This document shows positions 17,173 to 26,282 of a DNA stretch of 64,000 bases, piece by piece. The notes beneath the pieces were generated by a model. It did no database searches, was not told the DNA's origin, and saw only the letters and a program-made list of their open reading frames with translations. Position numbers and translations under genes: made by a program. The stretch's first letter is position 1; each line of letters opens with the position of its first letter. The DNA comes from Actinacidiphila guanduensis (GTDB taxonomy: Bacteria; Actinomycetota; Actinomycetes; Streptomycetales; Streptomycetaceae): the NCBI RefSeq assembly GCF_900103985.1, contig NZ_FNIE01000024.1, positions 1 through 64,000 on the forward strand, given 5' to 3'.

Positions 17173-17877
17173 ATGGCCACCAGCAAGCGAGGCAACCCCG
17201 GCCGTGCCCCGGGGCGCGGGGGCGCCGGAGCGCTCAGTGTCGAGGCGCTCGTCGGCTCCGCGCTCGCCCTCGCCGACGCCGAGGGGCTGGACGCGCTGAC
17301 GGTGCGGCGGATGGCGGCCGAGCACGGGGTCACGCCGATGGCGATGTACCACTACTTCGCCGACAAGGACGCGCTGCTGGGCGCCTTGGCCGAGCGGCTG
17401 CTGTCGCAGGTGCGGCTCGATGACGCGGGCGGTTCCTGGGAGGCGCGGCTGGAAGCGTTCTTCACGTCCTTCCTCGCCGTCCTCCGCCCGCACCCCGAGG
17501 TCGCGGCGCTGGTCCGCACCCGCATCCTGGACGGGCCGGCCGGCCTGGCCGTGGCCGAGCACGTCCTGGGGCTCCTGACCGCCGCCGGGCTCGACGCCGA
17601 GCAGACCGCCGAGGTCGGCACGTACGCGCTGAGCGCCCTGGTCACCCTCGTCACGGCCGCGCCCGGGCCGCCGGCGGCCACGGCGGACCGGGCCGGCCAG
17701 GTACGCCGCCGGCGCGCGCGGCTCTCCGCGCTGGACCCCGCGCGCTTCCCCCACGTGATCGCCGCCGCCGAACCGCTGGCCGACTGCCGCGACGAGGACG
17801 TCTACTTCGACCGCGGCCTCGCCCTCCTGCTCGGCGGCATCCGCGCCCTCCCCGGATCGGGCACCGGACAGCTCTGA
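17173..17877 (+). CDS. TetR-family transcriptional regulator
   Basis: A 234-residue repressor-type protein. A basic, disordered tail (1-20) is followed by the TetR helix-turn-helix: ALTVRRMAAEHGVTPMAMYHYFADKDALL at about 38-66. The effector-binding C-terminal domain has the helical pattern of the TetR_C family, ending GLALLLGGIRAL. The ATG at 17173 has no clear Shine-Dalgarno sequence, so a leaderless transcript is possible. It is divergent from the alcohol dehydrogenase gene, the most likely target. Confidence 0.9.
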   Translation: MATSKRGNPGRAPGRGGAGALSVEALVGSALALADAEGLDALTVRRMAAEHGVTPMAMYHYFADKDALLGALAERLLSQVRLDDAGGSWEARLEAFFTSFLAVLRPHPEVAALVRTRILDGPAGLAVAEHVLGLLTAAGLDAEQTAEVGTYALSALVTLVTAAPGPPAATADRAGQVRRRRARLSALDPARFPHVIAAAEPLADCRDEDVYFDRGLALLLGGIRALPGSGTGQL

Positions 17878-18002
17878 CACCGGCCCGCCGCACACCCCAC
17901 CGGTCGGCCGGGCAGCCGGGCCGGGAACGGCGGTATCCCGAACGGCAAACATTGTTATCTTCGATGATGGGATTGCCGAACGAACTGACGAGGATGGTGT
18001 CG

Positions 18003-18500
18003 ATGGTGTCCAACGATGCTGTGAGCCATGACGGGACCCCTGCGGCGCTGCGAGATGACTTCCTCCTCGCCGGCCGGACCGGGTTCCTCTTCCACCGCGC
18101 GGCGCTGCTGCTGGCCGAGGACGTCGAGCGGGCCCTGCTGACGGCCGGCATGCGCACCCGGTACTTCTTCGTCCTGGCTTCCCTGGCCGGCGGCCCCACG
18201 CTCTCGCAGCAGGACCTGAGCCGGCTGCTCAACCTCGACCCCACCACGGTCGTCACGGTGATCGACGAGATGGAGCACAACGGGCACGTGGAGCGGCGCC
18301 GCAGCGCCGCCGACCGGCGCCGGTACGAGCTGTTCCTCACCGACGACGGCCGCGAGACCCTCGCCAAGGCCGAACAGATCGCCTTCGACGCGGAGTCGGC
18401 CTACTTCTCCGGCCTCGGGGACGACGAGCGCACCGCCCTGGTGGCCACCCTCCGCCGGGTGCTGGAAGGCCGCTGGCCCGCCTCGGTCTGCACGACCTGA
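18003..18500 (+). CDS. MarR-family transcriptional regulator
   Basis: A 165-residue winged-helix regulator. DLSRLLNLDPTTVVTVIDEMEHNGHVERR (~76-104) is the recognition-helix and wing region, and DRRRYELFLTDDG the following beta hairpin. The ATG at 18003 is chosen because GAGG lies nine bases upstream; an ATG at 17994 abuts that sequence. The MFS efflux gene starts 110 nt downstream in the same direction, the classic MarR-exporter arrangement. The less GC-rich DNA before both genes shares an ATCATCGA motif that could be its operator. Ligands of the family are usually phenolic or other small lipophilic molecules, possibly here the product of the adjacent biosynthetic locus. Confidence 0.9.
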   Translation: MVSNDAVSHDGTPAALRDDFLLAGRTGFLFHRAALLLAEDVERALLTAGMRTRYFFVLASLAGGPTLSQQDLSRLLNLDPTTVVTVIDEMEHNGHVERRRSAADRRRYELFLTDDGRETLAKAEQIAFDAESAYFSGLGDDERTALVATLRRVLEGRWPASVCTT

Positions 18501-18558
18501 CGGTGCGCGGCCGGTAGCCGCGCGTGCTCTCCTGCTCACGTTGACGGTCGGAAACCAA

Positions 18559-18584
18559 ATCATCTAGATTTCTATCATCGATTT
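18559..18584. promoter_or_regulatory. candidate MarR operator upstream of the efflux gene
   Basis: Two direct repeats, ATCATC-TA-GATTT (18559-18571) and ATCATC-GATTT (18574-18584), start 15 nt apart in an unusually A/T-rich 50-nt stretch. The first contains the palindrome ATCTAGAT (18562-18569). The inverse of ATCATCGA (TCGATGAT) occurs at 17961-17968, upstream of marR. Its occurrence before both genes suggests a shared regulator site. Confidence 0.4.
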
Positions 18585-18609
18585 CGCGTAGAGATCTGGA
18601 GAGCCAGTC

Positions 18610-20226
18610 ATGCACGCTGAACGCGTCCCCTCGCCCCTGCGATGGTGGACACTGGGCATCGTCGCGTTGGGCACGTTCATGCTCATGCTCGACCTGAGCG
18701 TCGTGTCCATCGCGCTGCCCCAGATCCACACCTCCCTGCACAGCAGCTTCAGCGACCTGCAGTGGGTGTTCGACGCCTACGCCCTGACCCTGGCGATCTT
18801 CCTGGTGGCGGCCGGCTCGACCGCGGACCGGGTCGGCCGCAAGAAGGTCTTCCAGGTCGGCTTCGGCATCTTCACCGCCGCCTCGCTCGCCTGCGGCCTC
18901 GCCGGTGACGCGGTCGCCCTCAGCTCCTTCCGCGCGGTCCAGGGCATCGGCGCCGCGATCATGTTCGCCGTCGGCCCGGCCCTGCTCGGCCACGAGTTCC
19001 ACGGCAAGGAGCGGGCCACCGCCTTCACCGCGTTCGGTGCCGCGGTCGGCCTCGCGGTCGCCACCGGCCCCCTCATCGGCGGCGGCCTGACCAGCGCGCT
19101 CTCCTGGCGCTGGATCTTCTTCATCAACGTGCCGGTCGGCGTCATCGCCATGGCCATCGGCGCGCTGCGGGTCCGTGAGTCGTTCAACCCCCGCTCGCTC
19201 GGCACCGACTGGACCGGCCTGGTCACCTTCAGCGTCGCCCTCGGCGCCCTGGTGTTCGCCACGATCCGCGGCCCCGAGGAGGGCTGGACCAGCGCGACCA
19301 TCCTGAGCCTGTACGCGGTGAGCGCGGTCTTCCTGGTCGTCTTCGCGCTCGTCGAGCGCCGGGTGGGCGAGAAGGCGATGATCGACCTCGCCTTCTTCCG
19401 CAACCCGACCTTCGTCGGCATCTCCCTGGTCGCCATGATCGGCAACGCCGGCGCGCTGCCCTCGGTGTTCTTCGAGACCAGCTACCTGGAGAACATGCTG
19501 CACGTGGACGCCTGGGGCGCCGGCTTGCGCTTCCTGCCGCTCACCTCGGCCATGTTCGTCGCCGGCGCCGTCGCCGGCGGCCTGATCGGCAAGGTGCCCT
19601 TCCGGGTGCTGCTCGGCTTCGCCACCGGCCTGCTCGCGGTCGGCCTGGTGCTGCTGCGCCTGACCCACCTGGACTCGACCTGGACCGCGCTGATCCCGAG
19701 CATGATCGTCAGCGGTATCGCCATGGGCGCCTTCAACCCGGCCCGCGCCGCCCTCGCGATCGGCGTCACCGAACCGTCCAAGGCGGGTGTCGCCTCTGGT
19801 ATCAACGAGACGTTCCAGCAGGTCGGCATCGCGGTCGGCATCGCCGGTGTGGGCGCGCTCTTCCAGAACCGGGTGGCGCACGCCTTCACCTCCTCCGACG
19901 TCGGCCACCAGATGGGCCACGACGCGGCCTCCGGCGCGGCGAGCGGCATCAGCGCCGGCGGCATCGACGCGGTGGCCGCCAAGGCCGGGCCCGCGCACGA
20001 CCAGGTGCTGCACGCCGCCCGCAGCGCGTTCCTGACCGGCTTCCACGACGCGATGCTGCTCTCCGCGATCCTCGCGGGCACCGCCGCGGTCGTCGCCTTC
20101 CTGCTGCTGCGCACGAAGGACCTGCACGCCAGCGCGCTGTCCACCATCCCGCCGGACGTGGACGACGAGGGCAACATCGTCCCCGACACCGAGGACGCCG
20201 TGGACAGGGCCGCCGCCCCGGCCTGA
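18610..20226 (+). CDS. DHA2-family (EmrB/QacA-type) MFS efflux transporter
   Basis: A 538-residue, 14-helix proton antiporter. LDLSVVSIALPQI in helix 1 is the DHA2 hallmark. ADRVGRKK is the MFS loop 2-3 motif, and GPLIGGGL lies in helix 5, the antiporter motif region. The ATG at 18610 has GGAGAG upstream. It follows marR and converges on the ketosynthase gene across a strong terminator. It probably exports a drug-like molecule, plausibly the product of the neighbouring NRPS/KS genes. Confidence 0.92.
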   Translation: MHAERVPSPLRWWTLGIVALGTFMLMLDLSVVSIALPQIHTSLHSSFSDLQWVFDAYALTLAIFLVAAGSTADRVGRKKVFQVGFGIFTAASLACGLAGDAVALSSFRAVQGIGAAIMFAVGPALLGHEFHGKERATAFTAFGAAVGLAVATGPLIGGGLTSALSWRWIFFINVPVGVIAMAIGALRVRESFNPRSLGTDWTGLVTFSVALGALVFATIRGPEEGWTSATILSLYAVSAVFLVVFALVERRVGEKAMIDLAFFRNPTFVGISLVAMIGNAGALPSVFFETSYLENMLHVDAWGAGLRFLPLTSAMFVAGAVAGGLIGKVPFRVLLGFATGLLAVGLVLLRLTHLDSTWTALIPSMIVSGIAMGAFNPARAALAIGVTEPSKAGVASGINETFQQVGIAVGIAGVGALFQNRVAHAFTSSDVGHQMGHDAASGAASGISAGGIDAVAAKAGPAHDQVLHAARSAFLTGFHDAMLLSAILAGTAAVVAFLLLRTKDLHASALSTIPPDVDDEGNIVPDTEDAVDRAAAPA

Positions 20227-20274
20227 TCGGCACCCGGCCCGCACGGGACGGACCGCACGCGGCAAGAGCACACA

Positions 20275-20311
20275 ACTCGGCCTCCGGCAGACATCCTGCC
20301 GGAGGCCGAGT
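20275..20311. terminator. strong bidirectional hairpin terminator
   Basis: A perfect 16-bp stem (20275-20290 with 20296-20311) closes a 5-nt loop between the convergent efflux and ketosynthase genes. The stem alone is strong enough to stop transcription from both sides. Confidence 0.85.
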
Positions 20312-20357
20312 GCTGTGCGGCGCGCCCGTCGGGGAACGGCGGGAGCAGCGGAAGGCG

Positions 20358-21653
20358 TCAGCCGACCTCGGGCGGCGTCACGCCGCGGAAGGTCAGTGCC
20401 ACGTTGTGGCCGCCGAAGCCGGCCGAGTTCTTCACCGCCACGATCTGCTCACCCACCAGCTTGCGGGGGGTGCCCTGCACCACGTCGAGTTCGATGCCGT
20501 CGTCGCAGCGCCGGAAGTTGCGGGTCGGCGGCACCACGCCGTGGTGGACGGCGAGCACCGTGGCGATCGACTCGATGGCACCGGAGCCGCCGAGGCTGTG
20601 GCCGATCAGCGACTTGTTGGCGGTCAGCGGCAGGCGCTTGGCGTGCTCGCCGAACACCTCCCGCACCGCCAGCCCCTCGGCCGCGTCCCCGGGGAGCGTG
20701 GCGGTGCCGTTGGCGTTGAAGTGCGCGACCTCCTCCGGGGCCACCCCGGCGTCGGCCAGCGACAGCCGTATCGCCTCGGCGTCCCCGACGCCCTGGGGGT
20801 CCGGCTGCACGACGTGGTAGGCGTCGGAGGAGATGCCGACCCCCGCCAACTCGGCGTAGACGCGCGCGCCCCGGGCCCTGGCGTGCTCCTCGGACTCCAG
20901 GATCACGATGCCCGAGCCCTCGCCGAGGACCATGCCGTCCCGGTCGGCGTCGAACGGGCTGGGCGCCGAGGTGGGGTCGTCAACCCGCTTGGACAGCGCC
21001 CGCATCGCGGCGAAGGCGCTCACCACCACCGGGTGCACCGGGGCCTCGGCGCCGCCGGCGACGACGATGTCGGCCAGGCCGCGGCGGATCAGGTCGGCGC
21101 CCGTGGCCAGCGCCTGGGTGCCGGACGAGCAGGCGTTGACGCTGGAGTGCACGCCGGAGCGGGCCCCGACCAGCAGGCTGACGGCGGCCGCCGGGCTGTT
21201 CGCCATGGACGTCGGCACGGCCAGCGGCGGGACGCGGTCCCAGCCCTTCTGCTTCAGCGTCTCCCAGACGTCGATGACGGCGCCCAGGTCGCCGGTCGCG
21301 GTGGACACGGACACGGCCACCCGCTCCCCGGACGTGTCGGTCCCCTCCAGGCCGGCGTCACGCCACGCCTCGGCGGCGGCGGTCACCGCGAACTGGGCGC
21401 AGCGGCCGAGCCGCCGGCGCTGCAGCGGCGCGAGGCCCGCGGCCGGGTCGACGGCGGCGGTGCCGGCGATCATGGGCGGCATGCCCTCCCACAGGTCGCC
21501 GTCGACCAGGCGGACGCCGCTCTCGCCGCGCAGCATGGCCTCCCATGTGGTGGTGACGTCACCGCCGAGCGCGGTGGTGGCGCCCAGGCCGGTGAGGACG
21601 ACGGTGCGGCGCGGAGCGGGCACGGACGTGCCCTCGGTGGTTTCCGGATGCAT
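20358..21653 (-). CDS. FabF-like beta-ketoacyl-ACP synthase with an Asn in place of one catalytic His
   Basis: A 431-residue KAS II-type enzyme. The nucleophile is C175 in NACSSGTQA, and the second histidine is present as H352 in KSLIGHSLGG. The first histidine, normally in NAHGT/NAHAT, is Asn315 here (FNANGTATLPGD; the codon reads AAC). Cys-His-His synthases use both histidines for decarboxylation of the malonyl extender, so this enzyme may condense poorly, use another acceptor, or act as an acyltransferase. The ATG at 21653 has GGGAAG upstream. A 197-nt gap with a hairpin separates it from the SRPBCC gene, so it may have its own promoter. Confidence 0.88.
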   Translation of the reverse strand: MHPETTEGTSVPAPRRTVVLTGLGATTALGGDVTTTWEAMLRGESGVRLVDGDLWEGMPPMIAGTAAVDPAAGLAPLQRRRLGRCAQFAVTAAAEAWRDAGLEGTDTSGERVAVSVSTATGDLGAVIDVWETLKQKGWDRVPPLAVPTSMANSPAAAVSLLVGARSGVHSSVNACSSGTQALATGADLIRRGLADIVVAGGAEAPVHPVVVSAFAAMRALSKRVDDPTSAPSPFDADRDGMVLGEGSGIVILESEEHARARGARVYAELAGVGISSDAYHVVQPDPQGVGDAEAIRLSLADAGVAPEEVAHFNANGTATLPGDAAEGLAVREVFGEHAKRLPLTANKSLIGHSLGGSGAIESIATVLAVHHGVVPPTRNFRRCDDGIELDVVQGTPRKLVGEQIVAVKNSAGFGGHNVALTFRGVTPPEVG

Positions 21654-21720
21654 GACTCACTTCCCGGTGTGATCTGGCGCGATGGTGGATGTCGACCCCC
21701 GTGTGACAACTCCCCACCGC

Positions 21721-21757
21721 CACCGCCCGCCCGGCGGGCGACTGCCGCCGGGCGGTG
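21721..21757 (-). terminator. candidate hairpin after the SRPBCC gene
   Basis: CACCGCCCG (21721-21729) pairs with CGGGCGGTG (21749-21757), with further self-complementary sequence in between. It lies about 95 nt downstream of the SRPBCC stop and upstream of the ketosynthase start. It has no T tract and is weaker than the hairpin at 20275. Confidence 0.35.
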
Positions 21758-21850
21758 CGGTGTGCGGGGAAGCCGCGTGCCGCCGTCGCGTGCGCGCTTC
21801 GGCCGGACGGCGGACGGGGCGGTCGGGGCCCGCGCGGGCGGGCCCCGCGG

Positions 21851-22306
21851 TCATGCCAGGGCGGCTGCGCCCTGGGCGGCGAGTGTCCCGGCCAGCCGGC
21901 CGGAGTCCTTCTTGACCTGGCTGATCAGGAGCTTCTTCACCAGTGACAGCGGCATGACGCCGAAGTAGTCGCCCGGGTCGACCTCGAAGGTCCAGTGGAC
22001 CGCCGTGGTGCCGTCGGGCTGCTCGCTGTAGCGGTAGGTGCCCAGGTAGCCGAAGGGGCCGTCCAGGGTCTTGAACCGGGAGAGCACGCCCGGTTCGTAG
22101 TCGAGGATCTCCACGGTGAACTGCATCTTCTTGCCCACCATGTGGAAGAGGATCTCGTACTGGCAGCCCGGTCGGGCCTCGCCGTTGAGCAGGCGGGTGG
22201 ACTTGCAGGCGGTCTGCCAGTCGGGGTCCTTGGCCGGGTCCGACAGGAGGGCGAACGCCTCCTTCGGCGGAACCGGCAGCGTGAACTCGTGCTCAGCCCT
22301 GATCAT
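21851..22306 (-). CDS. SRPBCC-family (START-like) protein of the NRPS locus
   Basis: A 151-residue single-domain protein with the SRPBCC pattern: an opening strand EHEFTLPVPPKEAFALLSDPAKDPDW, alternating beta strands, and a long C-terminal helix (LVKKLLISQVKKDSGRLAGTL). Such proteins bind hydrophobic ligands in a deep cavity; in polyketide pathways relatives act as cyclases or dehydratases. Its start overlaps the 3' end of the NRPS gene by 14 nt, so it is translated with the pathway enzymes and probably acts on the released or tethered intermediate. The actual reaction is unknown. Confidence 0.82.
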   Translation of the reverse strand: MIRAEHEFTLPVPPKEAFALLSDPAKDPDWQTACKSTRLLNGEARPGCQYEILFHMVGKKMQFTVEILDYEPGVLSRFKTLDGPFGYLGTYRYSEQPDGTTAVHWTFEVDPGDYFGVMPLSLVKKLLISQVKKDSGRLAGTLAAQGAAALA

Positions 22307-25300
22307 CGTTCTGCTGTGCTCCCAGGTGCGGTGCGATCGCCTCGGCGGCGACCGCGGCGTGCGGCGGATACATCACGGAGTTGTGGTCGCCGGGGACCTC
22401 CAGGACCCGCAGGTCGCCCTCGACCAGCCGGTCCCAGCCCAGCGACGGCCCGTAGTCGACCGGCTCGTCCTTCGCCTTCAGCAGCAGCAGGTCCAGCTGC
22501 CGGGGCTCGGGGAGGTAGGTCTGCAGGGCGATGCCGTTGGCGAGGTACGCCTCGAAGTACCGCAGGATCTGCGCCCGGTCGGCGTCCTCGGCGAGCACGC
22601 CGATGGCGGCGGCGCGCTCCAGGATGTGGTCGAACGCGGCGTCGCCGCCGAGTTCGCGCAGATGGTCGGCCGGGATGTCGAGGGTCTTGCCGTACGGGAC
22701 GGCCAGGTCCCGGGCGAACCACGACAGCAGTGTCGAGTCGTCCGCGGTCTCCGGGATGTTCTCCTCGATCGGGGCCCGGGAGTCGATCGCGACGTACAAC
22801 TCGACCTCCTCGCCCGCGTCCTGGAGCAGGCCGGCGACCTCGTAGCCGATGACGCCGCCGAAGCACCAGCCGCCCAGCGCGTACGGGCCGGTCGGCTGCA
22901 GCTCGCGGATGTACTCCAGGTAGCGCTCGGCCATGCCCTCCACGCTGACCTCGGCCTCGCCGTCCGACTCGATGCCGGGTGCCTCGATGGCCAGGACCGG
23001 CCGGCCGGGCGGCAGGTGGCGGGTGAGCTCGACGTAGCAGAAGACGGTCCCGCCGAAGGGGTGGAAGAGGAAGAGCGGGTTGGCGCCCTCCTCGCCCTCG
23101 CGCAGCGTCACCACCGGGGTGCGGGCGTCGATCCGGCCGCCGCGGCGCACGAGGGTGGCGAGTTCGGCGATGGTGCCGTGGCGCAGCAGCTCCGACAGGG
23201 GCACCTCCACGTCCCACTCCTCGCGGATGGCCTTGGTGAGCCGGACCGCGAGCATCGAGTGGCCGCCGATGTCGAAGAAGTTGTCGTGGACGCCGACCTC
23301 GGGGATGCCCAGGATCTCCGTCCACATCCGCGCCAGCGTGATCTCGGTGGCGTCGCGGGGCTTCTCGAAGACCGCGTCCGAGACGACCGTCGGGGGCGGC
23401 AGCCGGTTGCGGTCGACCTTCTTGTTGGCGGTCAGCGGCAGTTCGTCGAGGATCGCCAGGGCGCCGGGCACCATGTACTGCGGCAACGACGCCGCCGCGG
23501 CCGCCTTGATCTGCGACACCTTCAGCTCGACGCCGGGGTCGGGCACGACGTAGCCGACCAGCCGTTCGTCGCGGACCACGACGACGGCGGTGGACACGCC
23601 CTCGACCGCCTGCAGGACGGCCTCGACCTCGGCCAACTCGATACGGTAGCCGCGGAGTTTGACCTGGTTGTCGAGCCGGCCGTGGTGCCGCAGCAGCCCG
23701 TCACCGGTCCAGCGGGCCCGGTCGCCGGTGCGGTACAGCCGGGTCTGCGGCGCGGCCGGCAGGCCGGTGACGAACCGCTCGCCGGTCAGCTCGGCCCGGT
23801 CCCAGTAGCCGAGCGCGAGACCCTCGCCGCCGATCCAGAGCTCGCCGGGGAAGCCCGGTTCGACCGCGCGGCCCTGCTCGTCCAGCACGTGCAGTCCGGT
23901 GTTCGCCAGCGGCCGGCCGATGTCGATCCGGCGGGCGGGCTGCACCAGGCCGGCGGTGGACCAGATGGTGGTCTCCGTCGGCCCGTAGACGTTGCGGACG
24001 CTTGCCGACACGTAGACCAGGAACTCCGCGAGTTCCTGCGGCAGTTCCTCGCCGCCGCACAGGATGTTGAGGTCCTCGGCGCCCTTCCAGCCGGCCTCGC
24101 GCAGCATGCGCCACGAGGTGGGCGTGGCCTGCATCCAGGTGGCACCCGACTCCGCGACGCGCACGGCGAGCGCGGCGCCGTCCGCGGCGGTCGCGCTGTC
24201 GCACACCAGCACCCGGCCGCCTGCCACCAGCGGCAGGAACAGCTCCAGGCCCGCGATGTCGAAGGAGATCGTGGTGACCGCGAGCAGGCTGTCGGCCGGG
24301 CCGAAGCCGGTCTCCTCCCGCATCGAGAGCAGCAGGTTGACCAGCGCGCGGTGCGGGATCGCGACGCCCTTGGGGCGGCCGGTGGAGCCGGAGGTGTAGA
24401 GCACGTAGGCGAGGTCGGCGACGGCCGCCGGGTCCTCTCGGGTGCGCTCCACCGGGGTGCTCGCGCCGGCGGCCAGGTCGTCCAGACGCAGCACGGGCAG
24501 ACCCGTAATCCACCGCTCCCGCAGGTCTCCTTGGGTGAGCAGCAGCGCGGCCCGGGAGTCCTCGGCCATGTACGTCAGCCGGTCGGCGGGCAGCTTCGGG
24601 TCGAGCGGCACGTACGCCGCGCCGGCCGCGAGCACACCGAGCAGCGCGGGCACCAGGCCGGTGCCGCGCTCGACCATCACCGCGACGCGGTCGCCCGCGG
24701 CCACGCCGGTGGCGCGCAGGGCGGTGGCGACCCGCTCGGCCTCCTCCAGCAGCCGGCCGTAGCTCCACTCCTCGCCGTCGGCCACCACGGCCGCGGCGTC
24801 CGGGGTGAGCAGGGCCTGGCGGCGGAAGAGGTCCGGCAGCCGCTCGTCCGGCAGTTCGCGGACGGGCCCGGTGCCCCACTCGGCGAGCAGCGCGCGCTGG
24901 CGCGCGTTGCCGCGGGTCAGGTCGCGCAGTTTCGCGTCCGGCTCGGCGACCATCGTCTCCAGCGTGGTGACGAAGGCGTCGGCCAGCTCGCGGGCGGTGG
25001 CGGGGCCGAAGACGTCCGTGCTGTAGCGCAGGACGCCGCCGTAGGCGCCGTCGCGCTCGGCGCCCATCTCGATCCACAGGTCGGCCTGGCCCTCCTGCTG
25101 CGGCACCGGGAAGGGGCGCACGACCGTGCCGGCGATCTCGACCGCGGTGCCCGAGCCGGGATCCAGGAGGAAGAAGTCGCCCATGTCGGTGAGGAAGGGC
25201 AGCCGGTCCCAGGCGAAGCCCGCCTGGTAGAGCGGGGTGCGGGCGGCGTCCCGCGGCGGGGCCAGCTCGCGCACCAGCCACGGGAACGGCAGCTCCTGGC

Positions 25301-26282
25301 CGCGCAGGGCGCCCAGGGCCCGCTCGCGGGTGGCCGCCAGCAGCTCCCGGTAGGTGCGCTCCTCGTCGACCTCGCCGCGCACCACCACGGTGTTGACGAA
25401 GTTGCCGAGGGCGTTGCGGTACTCGCGCTTCAGGCGGCCGGAGGTCGGCGTGCCGACCATCACCTCCGACTGCCCGCTGAGCCGGCTGAGCAGCACCAGG
25501 TAGGCGGAGAGCAGCACCATGTACGGCGTCGAGGCGGTCTCCCGCGCCAGGCGCCGCACGCCGTCGGTCACCTCGGCCGACAGGGCGAAGGGCGCCGAGC
25601 CGCCGTCGTACGACGGGGCCGGCGGGCGGGGGCGGTCGCCGTAGAGGTCCAGCGCGGGCGGCGCGCCGGCGAGCCGCTTGCGCTCGTCCTCCAGCAGCTG
25701 GGCGGCCCGCTCGGAGCGCAGGAACTCCTGCTGCTGCTCCGCGTAGGCGGCGAACGCGGTGCCGTCGAGCCGCACCGGCTCCTGCCCGGCGCCGCCGAGG
25801 CGGTCGCGGACCGCGCCGAGCAGCAGTGCGAGCGTCCAGAAGTCGAAGGCCGCGTGGTGCATCACCAGGGCCAGCACCCAGGTGTCCTCACCCGTGCGGT
25901 AGAGGTGCACGCGCCACAGCGGCGGCTCGGCGAGGTCGAAGGGGGCCCGGGTGTCGCGGCGGACGAGGTCGCGCAGCGCCTCGGGGTCGGTGCCCCGGGC
26001 GTCGGTGTGGCGCACGTCCACGGCGACGTCGTCGCCCACGACGGTGACCGGGCCGTCGGCGCCGGGGCGGAACGCGACGCGCAGGGCCTCGTGCTCCGCG
26101 GTCAGCTCGTCGAGGATCTTCAGCACCTGGCCGCCGACCGCAGGGTCGCCGGTCGCCTCGGCGGCGAAGACGATGTGGTAGGCAGAGCAGTCGGGGTCGG
26201 TCTGGTGGATGAACCACAGACCGGACTGCTGCGCGTTGGCGGGCAGCACACGCTGCGCCGTTGCCGTGCTCAGGGGAGTCAC
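22293..26282 (-). CDS. single-module NRPS, C-A-T-TE, predicted glycine-activating, Cys-type thioesterase
   Basis: 1329 residues. C domain (~5-430): ANAQQSGLWF, EHEALRVAF and the catalytic MHHAAFDFW. A domain (~465-975): YTSGSTGRPKG, NVYGPTETT, LYRTGDRARW, GRLDNQVKLRGYRIE and NKKVDRNRLP. T domain: FFDIGGHSML with S1009. TE (~1065-1325): nucleophile motif GGWCFGG with C1140, then D1167 and H1300. Reading the ten specificity positions against GrsA gives DILQLGVIWK, one residue from the glycine code DILQLGLIWK as I recall it. GTG at 26282 overlaps the ACP stop (GTGA). With one module and a discrete ACP upstream, the C domain probably joins an ACP-bound acyl group to glycine. Confidence 0.92.
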   Translation of the reverse strand: MTPLSTATAQRVLPANAQQSGLWFIHQTDPDCSAYHIVFAAEATGDPAVGGQVLKILDELTAEHEALRVAFRPGADGPVTVVGDDVAVDVRHTDARGTDPEALRDLVRRDTRAPFDLAEPPLWRVHLYRTGEDTWVLALVMHHAAFDFWTLALLLGAVRDRLGGAGQEPVRLDGTAFAAYAEQQQEFLRSERAAQLLEDERKRLAGAPPALDLYGDRPRPPAPSYDGGSAPFALSAEVTDGVRRLARETASTPYMVLLSAYLVLLSRLSGQSEVMVGTPTSGRLKREYRNALGNFVNTVVVRGEVDEERTYRELLAATRERALGALRGQELPFPWLVRELAPPRDAARTPLYQAGFAWDRLPFLTDMGDFFLLDPGSGTAVEIAGTVVRPFPVPQQEGQADLWIEMGAERDGAYGGVLRYSTDVFGPATARELADAFVTTLETMVAEPDAKLRDLTRGNARQRALLAEWGTGPVRELPDERLPDLFRRQALLTPDAAAVVADGEEWSYGRLLEEAERVATALRATGVAAGDRVAVMVERGTGLVPALLGVLAAGAAYVPLDPKLPADRLTYMAEDSRAALLLTQGDLRERWITGLPVLRLDDLAAGASTPVERTREDPAAVADLAYVLYTSGSTGRPKGVAIPHRALVNLLLSMREETGFGPADSLLAVTTISFDIAGLELFLPLVAGGRVLVCDSATAADGAALAVRVAESGATWMQATPTSWRMLREAGWKGAEDLNILCGGEELPQELAEFLVYVSASVRNVYGPTETTIWSTAGLVQPARRIDIGRPLANTGLHVLDEQGRAVEPGFPGELWIGGEGLALGYWDRAELTGERFVTGLPAAPQTRLYRTGDRARWTGDGLLRHHGRLDNQVKLRGYRIELAEVEAVLQAVEGVSTAVVVVRDERLVGYVVPDPGVELKVSQIKAAAAASLPQYMVPGALAILDELPLTANKKVDRNRLPPPTVVSDAVFEKPRDATEITLARMWTEILGIPEVGVHDNFFDIGGHSMLAVRLTKAIREEWDVEVPLSELLRHGTIAELATLVRRGGRIDARTPVVTLREGEEGANPLFLFHPFGGTVFCYVELTRHLPPGRPVLAIEAPGIESDGEAEVSVEGMAERYLEYIRELQPTGPYALGGWCFGGVIGYEVAGLLQDAGEEVELYVAIDSRAPIEENIPETADDSTLLSWFARDLAVPYGKTLDIPADHLRELGGDAAFDHILERAAAIGVLAEDADRAQILRYFEAYLANGIALQTYLPEPRQLDLLLLKAKDEPVDYGPSLGWDRLVEGDLRVLEVPGDHNSVMYPPHAAVAAEAIAPHLGAQQNDDQG

